Of a DNA stretch of 64,000 nucleotides, positions 37,374 through 46,881 are shown in pieces. Numbering within the stretch: position 1 is the stretch's first letter; the number at the start of each line of letters is the position of its first letter. The notes beneath the pieces are model-generated. The model saw only the letters and a list, made by a program, of their open reading frames with translations, was not told where the DNA came from and did no database searches. Source of the DNA: Pseudomonas berkeleyensis (GTDB lineage Bacteria; Pseudomonadota; Gammaproteobacteria; Pseudomonadales; Pseudomonadaceae). The position numbers were made by a program, and so were the translations under genes. The stretch covers positions 1,426,001 through 1,490,000 of the forward strand of contig NZ_CP059139.1 in assembly GCF_014109765.1 (NCBI RefSeq), in the 5' to 3' direction.

Positions 37374-39227
37374 TCAGCTCCAGGACGGCGTGGTCGGTGC
37401 CGGCAGGCCGGTTTCGGCCAGGCAGCGTGCCTTGAGTTCGTCCAGGGTGCCGCCGCGATCGAACAGTTCGATCTCGCCGCGCTCGGCTGCCATGACCTCG
37501 CGCAGGGCGCGGGTGGCGTTCTCGTCCACGGCGTCCAGAGTGATGACCACGCCATAGCGGCTTGCACCGTCGACGCTGACCAGGCCCTTGCGCACATCAC
37601 TGAGCACCTGGGCCGGGTCACGTTGCAGCGGGTCGCCCCAGCCGCCACCGCCCCAGGTGTCGAACAGCACCAGATCGCCAGCCTTGACCTGGATGTTATC
37701 GCACTTGGCCGGCAGCATCTGCCGGGTGCCATCGGCGCGGATCAGTTCCTTGCGGCTGCGCTTGCCCGGTGCGCCGCCGTTGACGCCCCAGGGGTAGGTC
37801 AGCCAGCGGTCGTCGTGGATCGACACTTCGCCGTCGACCAGTAGCCGGTAGGCCACGCGCAGGCCATTGCCGCCACGGTGCAGGCCGGCACCGCCGGAGT
37901 CGGCCAGGGTTTCGTAGGTTTCGATGCGCAGCGGGAAGTACGCTTCGACGAACTCGTTGGGCACGTTGGTGAAGCCCGGCCACAACGAGTGACCGTCCGG
38001 GCCGTCCCCCACCGGCCGGCCCGGAATGCCGCCGAAGCCGATCTGGAACAGCTGGAACCATTCGCCCTGCTGGTCGTAGCCCGAGTACATGAAGTGCGGC
38101 GAGTCGGAGAAGCCGGCGGCGTTCATCGCCTGCGGCGTACCCTGGCCGAGCAGCCCGCCCATCATGTCGAAGATGCGTCCCAGCAGGTGGGTACGGCAGG
38201 ACAGGGCGGCCGGGAAGTTCGGCTTGAGGATCGAGCCCTGCGGAATGCGCACCTCGACCAGGTCGTAGAAACCGTCGTTGAGCAGGATCGCCGGGTCGAA
38301 CAGGCTGATGGTCAGCGCGCCGAAGAAGATCTTGAACATCTCCTCGTTGAGGTAGAAGTTGACCGAGGAGGGCGCCTGCGGGTCGGTGCCCTCGAAGTCG
38401 AAGATCGCCTTGTCGCCCTCGCGCCACAGTGCGCAGCGCAGGGTATAGGGGCCGAGGCCGGCGCCGTCGTCGCAGATGTAGTCCTCGAATACCTGGCGGT
38501 GTTCGGGTACCACGCGGCCGATCACTTCCCTCATCGCCCGATGGGTGCGTTCGAGCATTTCCTGCTGGGCGCTGTAGAACACGTCGTCCCCGAAGCGCTC
38601 GGCCAGTTCGACGCAGCGTTTGCCGGCGGTGCGGCAGGCGGCGACGATGGCGTTGAGGTCGGAGCGGTTCCAGCGCGGCATGCGCACGTTGTGCAGGATG
38701 ACGTCGAGCATGTCGCTGTTCATCTCGCCACGGCGATACAGCTTCACCGGCGGGATGCGAATGCCTTCTTCCCAGATCGAACTGGCGTTGGTCGGCAGGC
38801 TGCCCGGCACCTTGCCGCCGACGTCGGACATATGGCCGAACATGGCTGCGTAGTTGATCACCCGGCCGTTCTTGAAGATCGGCATCAGCACCAGCCAGTC
38901 CGGCAGGTGGCTGACCGCGCCGCTGCACAGGTACGGGTCGTTGGTGAGGAACACGTCGCCTTCCTCGATCTCGCCCTCGTAGCTGCGCAGGAAGCCGCTG
39001 ATGAACGAGCCGAACTGGCCGACGATCATCTTGCCTTCGCTGGTGGCGATCATCGGGAAGGCGTCGCCCTGTTCGCGAATGCCGGGGCTCATGGCGGTGC
39101 GGAAGAGCACCGCGTCCATCTCGTTACGGGCGTTGCCCAGGGCGTTCTCGACGATGTCGATGGTGATGCCGTCGACATCGACGCGCTGGAACGGATTGCT
39201 GTTTTCTTGTTTGATGCGCGCAACCAT
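37374..39227 (-). CDS. Hydantoinase/oxoprolinase B-type subunit
   Basis: This 617-residue protein matches the HyuB family (N-methylhydantoinase B, 5-oxoprolinase C-terminal half, caprolactamase B, acetone-carboxylase alpha). It has IVENALGNARNEMDAVLFRTAMSP near the N-terminus, FLTNDPYLCSGAVSHLPD, AAMFGHMSDVGG with metal-binding His/Asp, and the glycine-rich DTWGGGGWGDPLQRDP near the end. Together with the A subunit 5 bp upstream it should open an amide ring with ATP. A carboxylase role would normally need a small third subunit, which is absent here. Confidence 0.88.
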   Translation of the reverse strand: MVARIKQENSNPFQRVDVDGITIDIVENALGNARNEMDAVLFRTAMSPGIREQGDAFPMIATSEGKMIVGQFGSFISGFLRSYEGEIEEGDVFLTNDPYLCSGAVSHLPDWLVLMPIFKNGRVINYAAMFGHMSDVGGKVPGSLPTNASSIWEEGIRIPPVKLYRRGEMNSDMLDVILHNVRMPRWNRSDLNAIVAACRTAGKRCVELAERFGDDVFYSAQQEMLERTHRAMREVIGRVVPEHRQVFEDYICDDGAGLGPYTLRCALWREGDKAIFDFEGTDPQAPSSVNFYLNEEMFKIFFGALTISLFDPAILLNDGFYDLVEVRIPQGSILKPNFPAALSCRTHLLGRIFDMMGGLLGQGTPQAMNAAGFSDSPHFMYSGYDQQGEWFQLFQIGFGGIPGRPVGDGPDGHSLWPGFTNVPNEFVEAYFPLRIETYETLADSGGAGLHRGGNGLRVAYRLLVDGEVSIHDDRWLTYPWGVNGGAPGKRSRKELIRADGTRQMLPAKCDNIQVKAGDLVLFDTWGGGGWGDPLQRDPAQVLSDVRKGLVSVDGASRYGVVITLDAVDENATRALREVMAAERGEIELFDRGGTLDELKARCLAETGLPAPTTPSWS

Positions 39228-39232
39228 GACGC

Positions 39233-41299
39233 TTACTCCTGATGGCCCAGCGGGCGGATCAACAGATTGCCGACGCGGTCTACGGCCGCTTCGTAACCCG
39301 GAAGAACGAGGGTGGTGGAGTCCATCTCCATGACGATGGCCGGCCCCGGCACGACTAGCCCCGGACTCAGCTTGCCGCGTGCATAGAGCGCCGCGTCGTA
39401 GTCCTGGCCGGCGTAGTGCACCGGGGTCTGCCCGACCTGCGCCTCGGCGAGGCTGCTGCCGGCGCTTTCGAAGGCACGCTCGGTGATCTCCGGGCGTGGT
39501 GCGCGGGCGATGGCACGCAGGTTGACCAGTTCATGGGCTTCGCTGAGGGCGAAGGTGAACAGTTGCTCGTGCTCGGCATCGAAGGCGGCGGTGATGGCCT
39601 GCATACCGGTGCGGGTCAGTTCGTCCGGGTCGATATCCAGGGTCAGCAACAGCGCCTGGCCCTGGTAGCGCACGTCGGCCTGCCAGGTCAGTTGCTGCAC
39701 CTCGGCCGGGATGTCCTGCGCGGCCAGCGAGCTGCGCACGCTGTCGCCGAGTTGCTGGAGAATCTGCGCCACTTCCTCGACGCTGATATCGCTGACACGG
39801 CGTACCAGCGAGCGCGAGGCCTCGTCCTTGACGCGGGTGGTGGCATCGCCGTAGGCGCAGAGCACGCCCGGGCCTGGCGGGATGATCACTGGCCAGGCGT
39901 TCATCAGGATGCCCAGGGCGTTGGCGTGCAGCGGGCCGGCGCCGCCGAAGCCGCACAGGGCGAAGTCGCGCGGGTCGTAACCCTGCTCGACGCTGATCAG
40001 GCGCAGGGCACCGAACATGTGTTCGTTGGCGATGCGCACGATGCCTTCGGCGGCCTCGAACAGCGATACGCCCATGGCATCGGCGGTGGCCTGTACTGCG
40101 GCGGTGGCCAGATCCTTGCGCACCTGGAAGTCGCCACCGAGCTTCTGCTCGGCCGGCAGGTAGCCCAGCACCACGTTGGCGTCGGTCACGGTGGCCACGG
40201 TACCGCCCTTGTTGTAGGCCGCAGGGCCTGGCACGGCGCCGGCGCTTTCCGGGCCGACGCGCAAGGCGCGGGTCAGCTCCGGCACCGAGGCCATGGAGCC
40301 GCCGCCGGCGCCGATGGTGCGCACGTCGACCGAGGGCGCACGTACTGCCACATCACCCACACGGGTTTCGCGGCGAATGCGTGCCTGGTTGTTGTCGATC
40401 AATGCCACGTCGGTGGAGGTGCCGCCGACGTCGAAGGTCAGCACCTTGCTGAAGCCGCCGCGCGAGCAGAACCAGATCGCCCCGGCCACGCCGCCGGCAG
40501 GGCCCGAGAGCAGCAGGTTGACCGGCGTGCTGGCTGCCGACTGGCTGGTGGCCAGGCCACCGTCGGAGCGCAGGATGGACAGCTGCACGTCCGGGCGCAG
40601 GCGGCTGCACAGCTCGCCTTGCAGGTGTTCCAGATAATTCGCCACTTCCGGGCGCACGTAGCTGTTGACCACGGTGGTTTCGGTGCGCTCGTACTCCTGC
40701 ATTTCCGGCACCACTTCCGAGGACAGCGACACCGGCACGCCGGGCATCACTTCACGGGCGATGTCGTGGATCGCCTGTTCGTGCACGCCACTGGCGTAGG
40801 CGTTGACCAGGCTGATGGTCAGCGCTTCGATACCGGCTTCCTTGAGACGCAGCAGGTCGGCGCGAATCGCCTCGCGATCCAGCTCGCGCACCACGGCGCC
40901 GTGGGTGTCGATGCGTTCGTCGGCTTCGACGGTCAGTTCCAGCGGGGCGAGCAGTTCGCCCTTGTTGAAGGTCACCCAGCCGCCGAGGCCGCCAGGCACG
41001 AAGGAGCGGGCGATATGCAGCACCTGCTTGTAGCCCATGGTGGTCACCAGGCCGACCTTGGCGCCGCGGCGGGTCAGGATGGCGTTGGTCGCGACCGTGG
41101 TGCCGTGCATCACCGAGCGGATTTCGGACGGCTCGACGCCCGAGGTCTGGCAGATCTTCTCGATGCCGTTGAGCACCGCGATGGAGGGATTGTGCGGCGT
41201 GGAAGGCACCTTGGCGGTGTAGCTGTCACCCGTGACATCGTTGATCAGGAGCAGGTCAGTAAAGGTTCCGCCTACATCAACACCCAAACGAAAACTCAT
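39233..41299 (-). CDS. Hydantoinase/oxoprolinase A-type ATPase subunit
   Basis: ATG 41299 with GGAGG upstream yields 688 residues beginning MSFRLGVDVGGTFTDLLLI, the ASKHA phosphate loop of HyuA proteins. Further blocks are MHGTTVATNAILTRRGAKVGL, LTFDVGGTSTDVALI and CGFGGAGPLHANALG. It activates the lactam or imide carbonyl by phosphorylation so that the B subunit can hydrolyse it. It is the first gene after the DUF1329 gene and a 217-bp gap containing a hairpin and a mobile-looking palindrome. Confidence 0.9.
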   Translation of the reverse strand: MSFRLGVDVGGTFTDLLLINDVTGDSYTAKVPSTPHNPSIAVLNGIEKICQTSGVEPSEIRSVMHGTTVATNAILTRRGAKVGLVTTMGYKQVLHIARSFVPGGLGGWVTFNKGELLAPLELTVEADERIDTHGAVVRELDREAIRADLLRLKEAGIEALTISLVNAYASGVHEQAIHDIAREVMPGVPVSLSSEVVPEMQEYERTETTVVNSYVRPEVANYLEHLQGELCSRLRPDVQLSILRSDGGLATSQSAASTPVNLLLSGPAGGVAGAIWFCSRGGFSKVLTFDVGGTSTDVALIDNNQARIRRETRVGDVAVRAPSVDVRTIGAGGGSMASVPELTRALRVGPESAGAVPGPAAYNKGGTVATVTDANVVLGYLPAEQKLGGDFQVRKDLATAAVQATADAMGVSLFEAAEGIVRIANEHMFGALRLISVEQGYDPRDFALCGFGGAGPLHANALGILMNAWPVIIPPGPGVLCAYGDATTRVKDEASRSLVRRVSDISVEEVAQILQQLGDSVRSSLAAQDIPAEVQQLTWQADVRYQGQALLLTLDIDPDELTRTGMQAITAAFDAEHEQLFTFALSEAHELVNLRAIARAPRPEITERAFESAGSSLAEAQVGQTPVHYAGQDYDAALYARGKLSPGLVVPGPAIVMEMDSTTLVLPGYEAAVDRVGNLLIRPLGHQE

Positions 41300-41341
41300 G
41301 TTGCCTCCAAGCACTTTCTTGGCTTTGTTGTGCATCTTGGA

Positions 41342-41363
41342 CTGGGGGCATAAACACCCCCAG
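41342..41363 (-). promoter_or_regulatory. Hairpin upstream of the hydantoinase genes
   Basis: CTGGGGG and CCCCCAG form a perfect 7-bp stem around an 8-base loop, about 40 bp before the hyuA start. No T-run follows on the minus strand. The sequence has GG-N10-GC spacing, but its -24/-12 boxes are otherwise poor and partly explained by the palindrome. It could be an operator, a terminator remnant or an RNA stem in the leader. Confidence 0.4.
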
Positions 41364-41377
41364 CTGTTTCGGCTTAC

Positions 41378-41516
41378 CAGATCATGTGAGAACTATTGCG
41401 CTCGGTTATACGGCGTTGAAAACGGCCTCGGAATGCTCATTTACAGGCGTAAACTGCGCTTCCTCGGCCGCTTTCGCCTTGTCTAACCTTCGCTCATGAC
41501 GTTCTCACATGACCTG
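41378..41516. mobile_element. 139-bp palindromic element with 16-bp terminal inverted repeats (MITE-like)
   Basis: The ends read CAGATCATGTGAGAAC and GTTCTCACATGACCTG, inverted copies differing at one base. The interior is itself an imperfect palindrome (GGTTATAC...GGCG with CGCCTTGTCTAACC). There is no coding sequence. The right end abuts the DUF1329 stop codon exactly and no obvious target duplication is visible. It resembles a non-autonomous mobile or dispersed Pseudomonas palindrome. Confidence 0.55.
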
Positions 41517-42773
41517 TTAACGCGCGGCTTTTTCGAGTTCGCGCAGGTTTACATCGTCAGCGGTGATGCCCGGTGTGTTCAGGCGCGGGCCACCCAAGAC
41601 GAAAACCGTGCCATGACGGCGTTGGTAGTCGATGGTGAAGCCGGCTGCAGAGACGATCCCCACGTCGCCATCCTCGGTTTTGATGGTCTTGAGGTGGTAG
41701 TTCATCCACTTCCAGAACTGCCCTTTGCGATCATAGGCTTCGGCCTGATAGAAGCGAGGGAACTGGGTGTCCATGTACATCACTTTCTTGCTGTACGGGT
41801 GCTCCGGCGGGGTGGTGGCTTCCAGCACCCAGACTTCACGCGGTTCCCATTCGGCCTTGGGGTTCCAGAACGGCTTGTTGTCCAGGTCGATCACCGGGAA
41901 CTCGGCGTTGCCGCTGGCCTTCTGGTTCCAGGTTTCACCCTGGGAGTTGGCCACGGCGAGAATCCAGCGCTTGCCCAACAGTTTGTAGTCCGGGTACCAG
42001 GTCGGGTGGGCGTTGAAGATCTCGATGTCGTCGCTGAGCTGGTCGGTGCCGCCGATCGGATCCATCCAGGTGCCGCCGGACAGGCGACGGGTGCGCCGCA
42101 CCGACTTCACGTAGGCCCAAGAGTCTTCCAGCTTGGGCGAGTCGTAACGCACGGTGAACAGGCCCAGGCCGCGGATGTCGGTGGGGTAGGTTGCGTACAG
42201 CAGGGTCTTGGTGAGGATGCTGCCGTCACCCTCGACGGTCTGCTCGGTGCCCAGGCGGCCCTTCATGTAGTAGCGCTTGAACGCCCACTCCTGGCGACGC
42301 TCCAGGCCCACCTTGTCGTTGAGGAACAGGTAGCCGAACTTGGGATAGTCCTGCACGTTCTTGATCGGCTGGGCGTAGTGGTGGTTCCAGATCAGCTTGG
42401 CGGCGGCGTCTGGGTCATCCTGGCTGACGTTGGGGAAGGGCACGCCGGCTACCCAGCCTTCGACCTGACGGGTATCGCGGTTGTACACGGCCTTGCCTTC
42501 GTTGGCCTTGGTCGCGGCCACGTAGTCCTTGCCCAGGGTGATCGGCTCGGAGGCCTTGAGAGTGATGGCCAGGCCTTCGTCCTTGATCAGGATTTGCATG
42601 CGTTCGGTGAGCAGGTCACCGATGCTGTGACCTTCGAAGGTGTCGCCCAGGTGTTGGGCCAGGGTGCTCGCATCGATCCGGGTGCCGGGTGTCAGCTCGG
42701 CAGCCTGTGCTGCCAGCGCGACCGAGAAGGTCAGCGCCAGGGAAGCGACAAGGTGATTCTTGAGGAATGTCAT
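41517..42773 (-). CDS. DUF1329 outer-membrane lipoprotein-sorting-like protein
   Basis: This 418-residue protein has a signal peptide (LALTFSVALAAQA) but no lipobox Cys. The mature sequence has DUF1329 features: LTPGTRIDASTLAQHLGDTFEGHSIGDLL, many aromatic residues and RDTRQVEGWVAGVPFP. Members have a LolB-like lipid-binding fold and are nearly always encoded with DUF1302. It probably sits in the periplasm and handles a hydrophobic ligand. It is the last gene of the CoA-transferase operon (17 bp after DUF1302). The physiological ligand is not known. Confidence 0.85.
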   Translation of the reverse strand: MTFLKNHLVASLALTFSVALAAQAAELTPGTRIDASTLAQHLGDTFEGHSIGDLLTERMQILIKDEGLAITLKASEPITLGKDYVAATKANEGKAVYNRDTRQVEGWVAGVPFPNVSQDDPDAAAKLIWNHHYAQPIKNVQDYPKFGYLFLNDKVGLERRQEWAFKRYYMKGRLGTEQTVEGDGSILTKTLLYATYPTDIRGLGLFTVRYDSPKLEDSWAYVKSVRRTRRLSGGTWMDPIGGTDQLSDDIEIFNAHPTWYPDYKLLGKRWILAVANSQGETWNQKASGNAEFPVIDLDNKPFWNPKAEWEPREVWVLEATTPPEHPYSKKVMYMDTQFPRFYQAEAYDRKGQFWKWMNYHLKTIKTEDGDVGIVSAAGFTIDYQRRHGTVFVLGGPRLNTPGITADDVNLRELEKAAR

Positions 42774-42790
42774 TGTTGTTCTCTCCTGGA

Positions 42791-44479
42791 TCAGAACTGG
42801 TAGGTCACACGGACGGCCAGTTGGTCGTTACCGTCGAAGTAGCCGAACAGGTTGGTGTTGTTGAAACCTTGCAGAGCACGCTTCTGCCGCTCGTCGTTGA
42901 AGAACAGGTCGGCCTCGACGCGCACCCGCCAGTTGTTGCCATAGGCGAACTCGACGCTGGGCACGAGGAAGCTGCCGCCATAGGTCAGGTCGGTGCCCAC
43001 GGCCAGGGTCGGGTTGATGCGGTCGTTGTCGTAGTTGGCGGCCAGGATGGCGGTAGCGATGGTCGAGAATTCCTTGGCCCGGCCACTGAAACCGGCGGTG
43101 TTGACCACTTCGTCGTCACGGTCGTAGTTGGTGATCCAGGTGTTGAACAGCTGCACCGAGAAGAACGATGGGCGGCTGGTGCCCAGGTAGTTCTGCAGGC
43201 CGAGCTGCTTGTCCATGCGCACCATGGTTTTCACCACGTCCTTCTCGATGATTCCGCAGAAACCCGGGAAGAACGAACAGCCGCCTGCTTCGCCAGCTTG
43301 CACGCCGATGTTGTAAGGCGCGTTGGGGATGTAGGAGACCTCGGCGGAGAACACCGCATCGACCGACTCCAGGTAGCGGTTGGCGGTTACCCCGAACACG
43401 TCGATGAAGGGGAAGATCAGCTCGCCGACGGTGGAGTTTGGATCGGAGTTGTATTCGCCCTTGTACGGGCCGACGTAGGTGCGGCCACTGGCGGCGTTGC
43501 CGACGCCCAGCGGGTTGTTCGGGTTGGAGTTGATCACCGGGTTCTGCGACGGGCCATGGAACCAGCCCAGCGAGTATTCCCACTCGCCGGCCATGCCTTT
43601 CCAGCGCACGCCGTAGGACGGATCGTCCATGTCGGCTGCCTTGTGGTCGTAGCTGTACGGCACGTCGGCGCCGAAGGTGGCGGACTCGAAGGTGATGCCC
43701 TTGTTCGGGTTGTTCGCCCAGCGCCCGCCTTCCAGGTCATAGCTGTTGCCGCGGTCGCTGGCACGGTTCATCCGGCCCGGGATGTAGAGCAGCTGCAGGG
43801 TGCCGTCGACGCTGTCGAAGCGCTCCATCAGGTTGACCATCCACAGCGGCTTGCGCACGTCTTCGTTCTCCGGTTCGAGGAACGAGCGGATGCGCATGTC
43901 GTAACCGTGGATCACGTCCAGCGACTGGAAGAAGTCGGTCTCGCCCCAGACTACCTGCTGCTTGCCGAGCTTGAGGGTGGTGGTCGGGGTGACCCCGGTC
44001 TGCCACCACAACTCGCGGATTTCTTCGCTGTTGTAGACGTCGTCCATCAGGTTGACCGAGGACTTGCTGCGGTTGCTGAACAGGTCGGACGCGGCGTTGC
44101 CGTCCATGCTCTTCTGCAGGTCTTTCAGGTAATCGGTTTCCACCTCGCGGGCCACGCGCCCGGAGATGTTGAACTGCGAGTTGCCGAAGTCCTTGAACAG
44201 GTTGAGCTTGAGCGTGGTGCGCGCCATCGACAGGTCGTAGCGATAGTTGCCCTTGCGCTTCGCGCCGACCAGCCCGTTGGGATCATCTGTATCCATTACA
44301 TAGGGGTTTTCCAGGTTCCAGGACATGTGCTGGCGCGCATATCCGCTGACCTCCCAGTCGGAAAAGAACCCCTCATCAGCCTGTGCCCCAGCCTGCACTC
44401 CCATACCAGCCAGCAGAACCGCGCAAGCGATCGGAGTTTTGCCAGACCACGCCTTCGTATTGTTGTTGTGTGCGCTCAT
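42791..44479 (-). CDS. DUF1302 outer-membrane barrel protein
   Basis: The 562-residue product has a signal peptide (ACAVLLAGMGVQAGAQA) and the DUF1302 pattern: EVSGYARQHMSWNLENP near the start, LKLGKQQVVWGETDFFQSLDVIHGYDMR in the middle, and amphipathic strands to a terminal aromatic beta-signal RVTYQF. It is predicted to be a large outer-membrane barrel. It starts two bases after the RND-family gene stop and pairs with DUF1329, YCF48-like and MMPL-like genes in a conserved set. Transport of hydrophobic compounds is the usual inference. Confidence 0.87.
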   Translation of the reverse strand: MSAHNNNTKAWSGKTPIACAVLLAGMGVQAGAQADEGFFSDWEVSGYARQHMSWNLENPYVMDTDDPNGLVGAKRKGNYRYDLSMARTTLKLNLFKDFGNSQFNISGRVAREVETDYLKDLQKSMDGNAASDLFSNRSKSSVNLMDDVYNSEEIRELWWQTGVTPTTTLKLGKQQVVWGETDFFQSLDVIHGYDMRIRSFLEPENEDVRKPLWMVNLMERFDSVDGTLQLLYIPGRMNRASDRGNSYDLEGGRWANNPNKGITFESATFGADVPYSYDHKAADMDDPSYGVRWKGMAGEWEYSLGWFHGPSQNPVINSNPNNPLGVGNAASGRTYVGPYKGEYNSDPNSTVGELIFPFIDVFGVTANRYLESVDAVFSAEVSYIPNAPYNIGVQAGEAGGCSFFPGFCGIIEKDVVKTMVRMDKQLGLQNYLGTSRPSFFSVQLFNTWITNYDRDDEVVNTAGFSGRAKEFSTIATAILAANYDNDRINPTLAVGTDLTYGGSFLVPSVEFAYGNNWRVRVEADLFFNDERQKRALQGFNNTNLFGYFDGNDQLAVRVTYQF

Positions 44480-44481
44480 TA

Positions 44482-46881
44482 TTAGTTCCTGATGTGTTCA
44501 GGTTGGTGGATACGCCCGCAGTTCGGGGCATCATTCGACTGGCCGTGCTCGAAGATGAATTTCGGTTTGAACACCAGCGCAAGCGAAGGCATGACGAAGA
44601 GCGAGGTCAGTGCCGAGACCATCAGCCAGAGGCCGATCAGCATGCCCATCTCCGCCTGGAAACGAAGGGAGGAGAACGACCAGAACAGCACCCCGGCGGC
44701 CAGGGTGAAGGCCGTCAGCAGCACCCCACGGCCCGCCGAGCCGAGGGACTGCAGCACCGCGTCGAGCGGCTCGGCATCGGGGTTCTTTTCCAGGTATTCC
44801 TTCATCGAATCGACGATGTAGAAGGCGTAATCCACGCCCAGGCCGATGCCCAGGGCCACCACCGGCAGGGTGCTGATGCTCATGCCGATGCCCTGCCAGG
44901 CCATGAAGGCGAAGGTCACCACGTTGGAGATCAGCACCGGGATGATGAAGAAGATGCCGCTGACCGAAGAGCGATAGACCACCAGGCAGCACAGCACCAC
45001 CACCAGGAAAGCCAGCGCGGTCGCCTCGATCTGGTCGCCGAGAAGGATCTCGTTGACCGCCGCGATGATCCCCAGCACGCCACCGACCAGCTTCACTTCG
45101 GCGCCTTCGAGCGGGTTGTCGCGGATGAACTCGTTGGCGTAGTGAGTGGCCTTGCGCAGGGTGTCGCCCTTGTGATCGCGGAAGAACAGGGTCACAGCGG
45201 CGTTGCGGAACTGCACATCGGCGAACTGGGTCAGGTCGTCCGGGTCGGCGCCCTGCATGTAGAAGCTGATCAGCTCGCCGTTTTCCATGCGGCTCAGGCC
45301 CAGCTCGCCGTAGCGCGGGTTGCCTTCGTAGAGGTTGCGGCGAATGTCGATGACGATGTCGGCCAGCGACACCGAGCCGCCGATCTCCGGCTGACGCTCC
45401 ATGTAGCGCGAGAAGCGCAGCATCCAGTCGAGCACCTCGGGCGTCTTCATCGCGTCCAGTTCCTTGCCTTCGAGCACCACGAACATCTGCTCGGAGCCGG
45501 GGTAGAGACGATTGATCAGGGCGCTGTCGCGGTTGAAGGCGGAGTCCTGCCAGAGGATCGGCGAGCCGTCGCTGGCGTCGCCGACGTTGATCCGGGTAGC
45601 CTCGAGCATGAAGCCGCAGAGCAGCACCAGGGTCACTGGGGCGACCCAGTAGCGCGCACGGCTGCGTACCATCCACTTCGCACCATTGAGGACGAAGTGC
45701 ATGAGGCCATCGAGGTTGACCGGGTGCACGTAACCTTCCGGGCGCTTGACGTAGGACAGCAGAGCCGGGGTCAGCAGCACTGCCGAGACGGCGATGGTCA
45801 TCACCCAGATGGCACCGATGATCGCCACTTTGTGCATCAGCGGAATCGGCGTGAGGATGACGCAGAGAATCGCCCCGGCATCGGCATAAAGCCCCAGCAT
45901 GCTCGGGCGCAGCAGCTCGCGCATGGTCTGCTCGGCGGCTTTGCGCGGCTCGATGGAATCGCCCACCGCCAGGTCGTCGAAGCGGGTGATCAGTTGCACC
46001 GAGTGGGAGAAGGCGCGCGCTGTGATGATGAAGGCCACCACGATCACCAGCGGGTCGAAGTTGTAGCCCAGCAGGCTGCCGACACCGAGCGCCCAGATGG
46101 CCGAGACGATGCCGGCGATCAGTGGCAGCAGGGTACCGCGCCAGGTGCGGCTGAACACGAACAGCAGGATCAGCATGGCGGCCAGCGACAGCAGGGCGAT
46201 GCCCACGGTCTCGCCGAGGTAATGCGCCACCCAGCCATAGAGGATCGGCTCGCCGACCAGATGCAGACTGACCTGATCCTTGACCGGCGAAGCGTCGAGG
46301 ATGGCTTCGATCTGCGGGAAGATCTTCGCGTAGTCCACCAGATGGTCGTAGAAGTCTACCTGGATCAGCGCCGAACTCAGGTCACGGTCGACGTACAGGC
46401 CATACACCAGCGGGTTGTTCAGCACTGCCTGGCGCAGTTCGCGCATCTGCTGCGCATTCTTGGGCAGATCCGGCCACATCAGCGGACGGGTTTCGATGCC
46501 TTCGCTGGAGGCGTTGACGCGCTTGAGCTTCTTCGAGGCCAGCGAGGTGATCTGCATCGGATTGACGCCCTCGACCTGCTGCAGGTCGTAGGTGATCCGG
46601 CGCACTTCACCGAGCACGTCCTCGCGGAAGATGTCGCCTTCCTTGGCCTTGACCAGGATGGTCACGCGATTGCTGGCGGCGAAGCTGTCCTGATACTTCT
46701 GGTGCACTTTCACGTAGGGGTGGTTGTGGGGAACCATGTCGCTGAAGCGGGTGCGGATGTCCAGATTGACCAGGCTGGCAGCGAAACCCAGGGTGATAAG
46801 CCCGACCACCACGCACACCAGCAGGCGATGGCGGATCGACCACAGCGACAGGCGCGCGGCGAAATTCATGGCGGCATTCAT
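44482..46881 (-). CDS. RND/MMPL-superfamily transporter of the DUF1302 module
   Basis: ATG 46881, overlapping the YCF48 stop (ATGA), gives 799 residues. It has one N-terminal TM segment, a periplasmic domain, a TM bundle, then a repeat of that layout. GLGVDYAFYIVDSM carries the charged TM residue typical of MMPL and sterol-sensing-like RND proteins. It is smaller than the HAE-1 pump at 23288-26428 and lacks a dedicated adaptor or TolC gene. With DUF1302, DUF1329 and the YCF48-like protein it likely builds an envelope-spanning conduit for a hydrophobic substrate. Confidence 0.87.
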   Translation of the reverse strand: MNAAMNFAARLSLWSIRHRLLVCVVVGLITLGFAASLVNLDIRTRFSDMVPHNHPYVKVHQKYQDSFAASNRVTILVKAKEGDIFREDVLGEVRRITYDLQQVEGVNPMQITSLASKKLKRVNASSEGIETRPLMWPDLPKNAQQMRELRQAVLNNPLVYGLYVDRDLSSALIQVDFYDHLVDYAKIFPQIEAILDASPVKDQVSLHLVGEPILYGWVAHYLGETVGIALLSLAAMLILLFVFSRTWRGTLLPLIAGIVSAIWALGVGSLLGYNFDPLVIVVAFIITARAFSHSVQLITRFDDLAVGDSIEPRKAAEQTMRELLRPSMLGLYADAGAILCVILTPIPLMHKVAIIGAIWVMTIAVSAVLLTPALLSYVKRPEGYVHPVNLDGLMHFVLNGAKWMVRSRARYWVAPVTLVLLCGFMLEATRINVGDASDGSPILWQDSAFNRDSALINRLYPGSEQMFVVLEGKELDAMKTPEVLDWMLRFSRYMERQPEIGGSVSLADIVIDIRRNLYEGNPRYGELGLSRMENGELISFYMQGADPDDLTQFADVQFRNAAVTLFFRDHKGDTLRKATHYANEFIRDNPLEGAEVKLVGGVLGIIAAVNEILLGDQIEATALAFLVVVLCCLVVYRSSVSGIFFIIPVLISNVVTFAFMAWQGIGMSISTLPVVALGIGLGVDYAFYIVDSMKEYLEKNPDAEPLDAVLQSLGSAGRGVLLTAFTLAAGVLFWSFSSLRFQAEMGMLIGLWLMVSALTSLFVMPSLALVFKPKFIFEHGQSNDAPNCGRIHQPEHIRN

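Noticed and set aside
37374..41299. Acetone or acetophenone carboxylase instead of hydantoinase
   Set aside because: The A and B subunits belong to the shared superfamily, but the small extra subunit of acetone carboxylase is absent and an amidase gene follows directly.
41346..41360. A GG-N10-GC spaced sequence as a third sigma54 promoter before hyuA
   Set aside because: The boxes beyond GG and GC are poor and the match is explained by the G/C-run palindrome; kept only as a hairpin.
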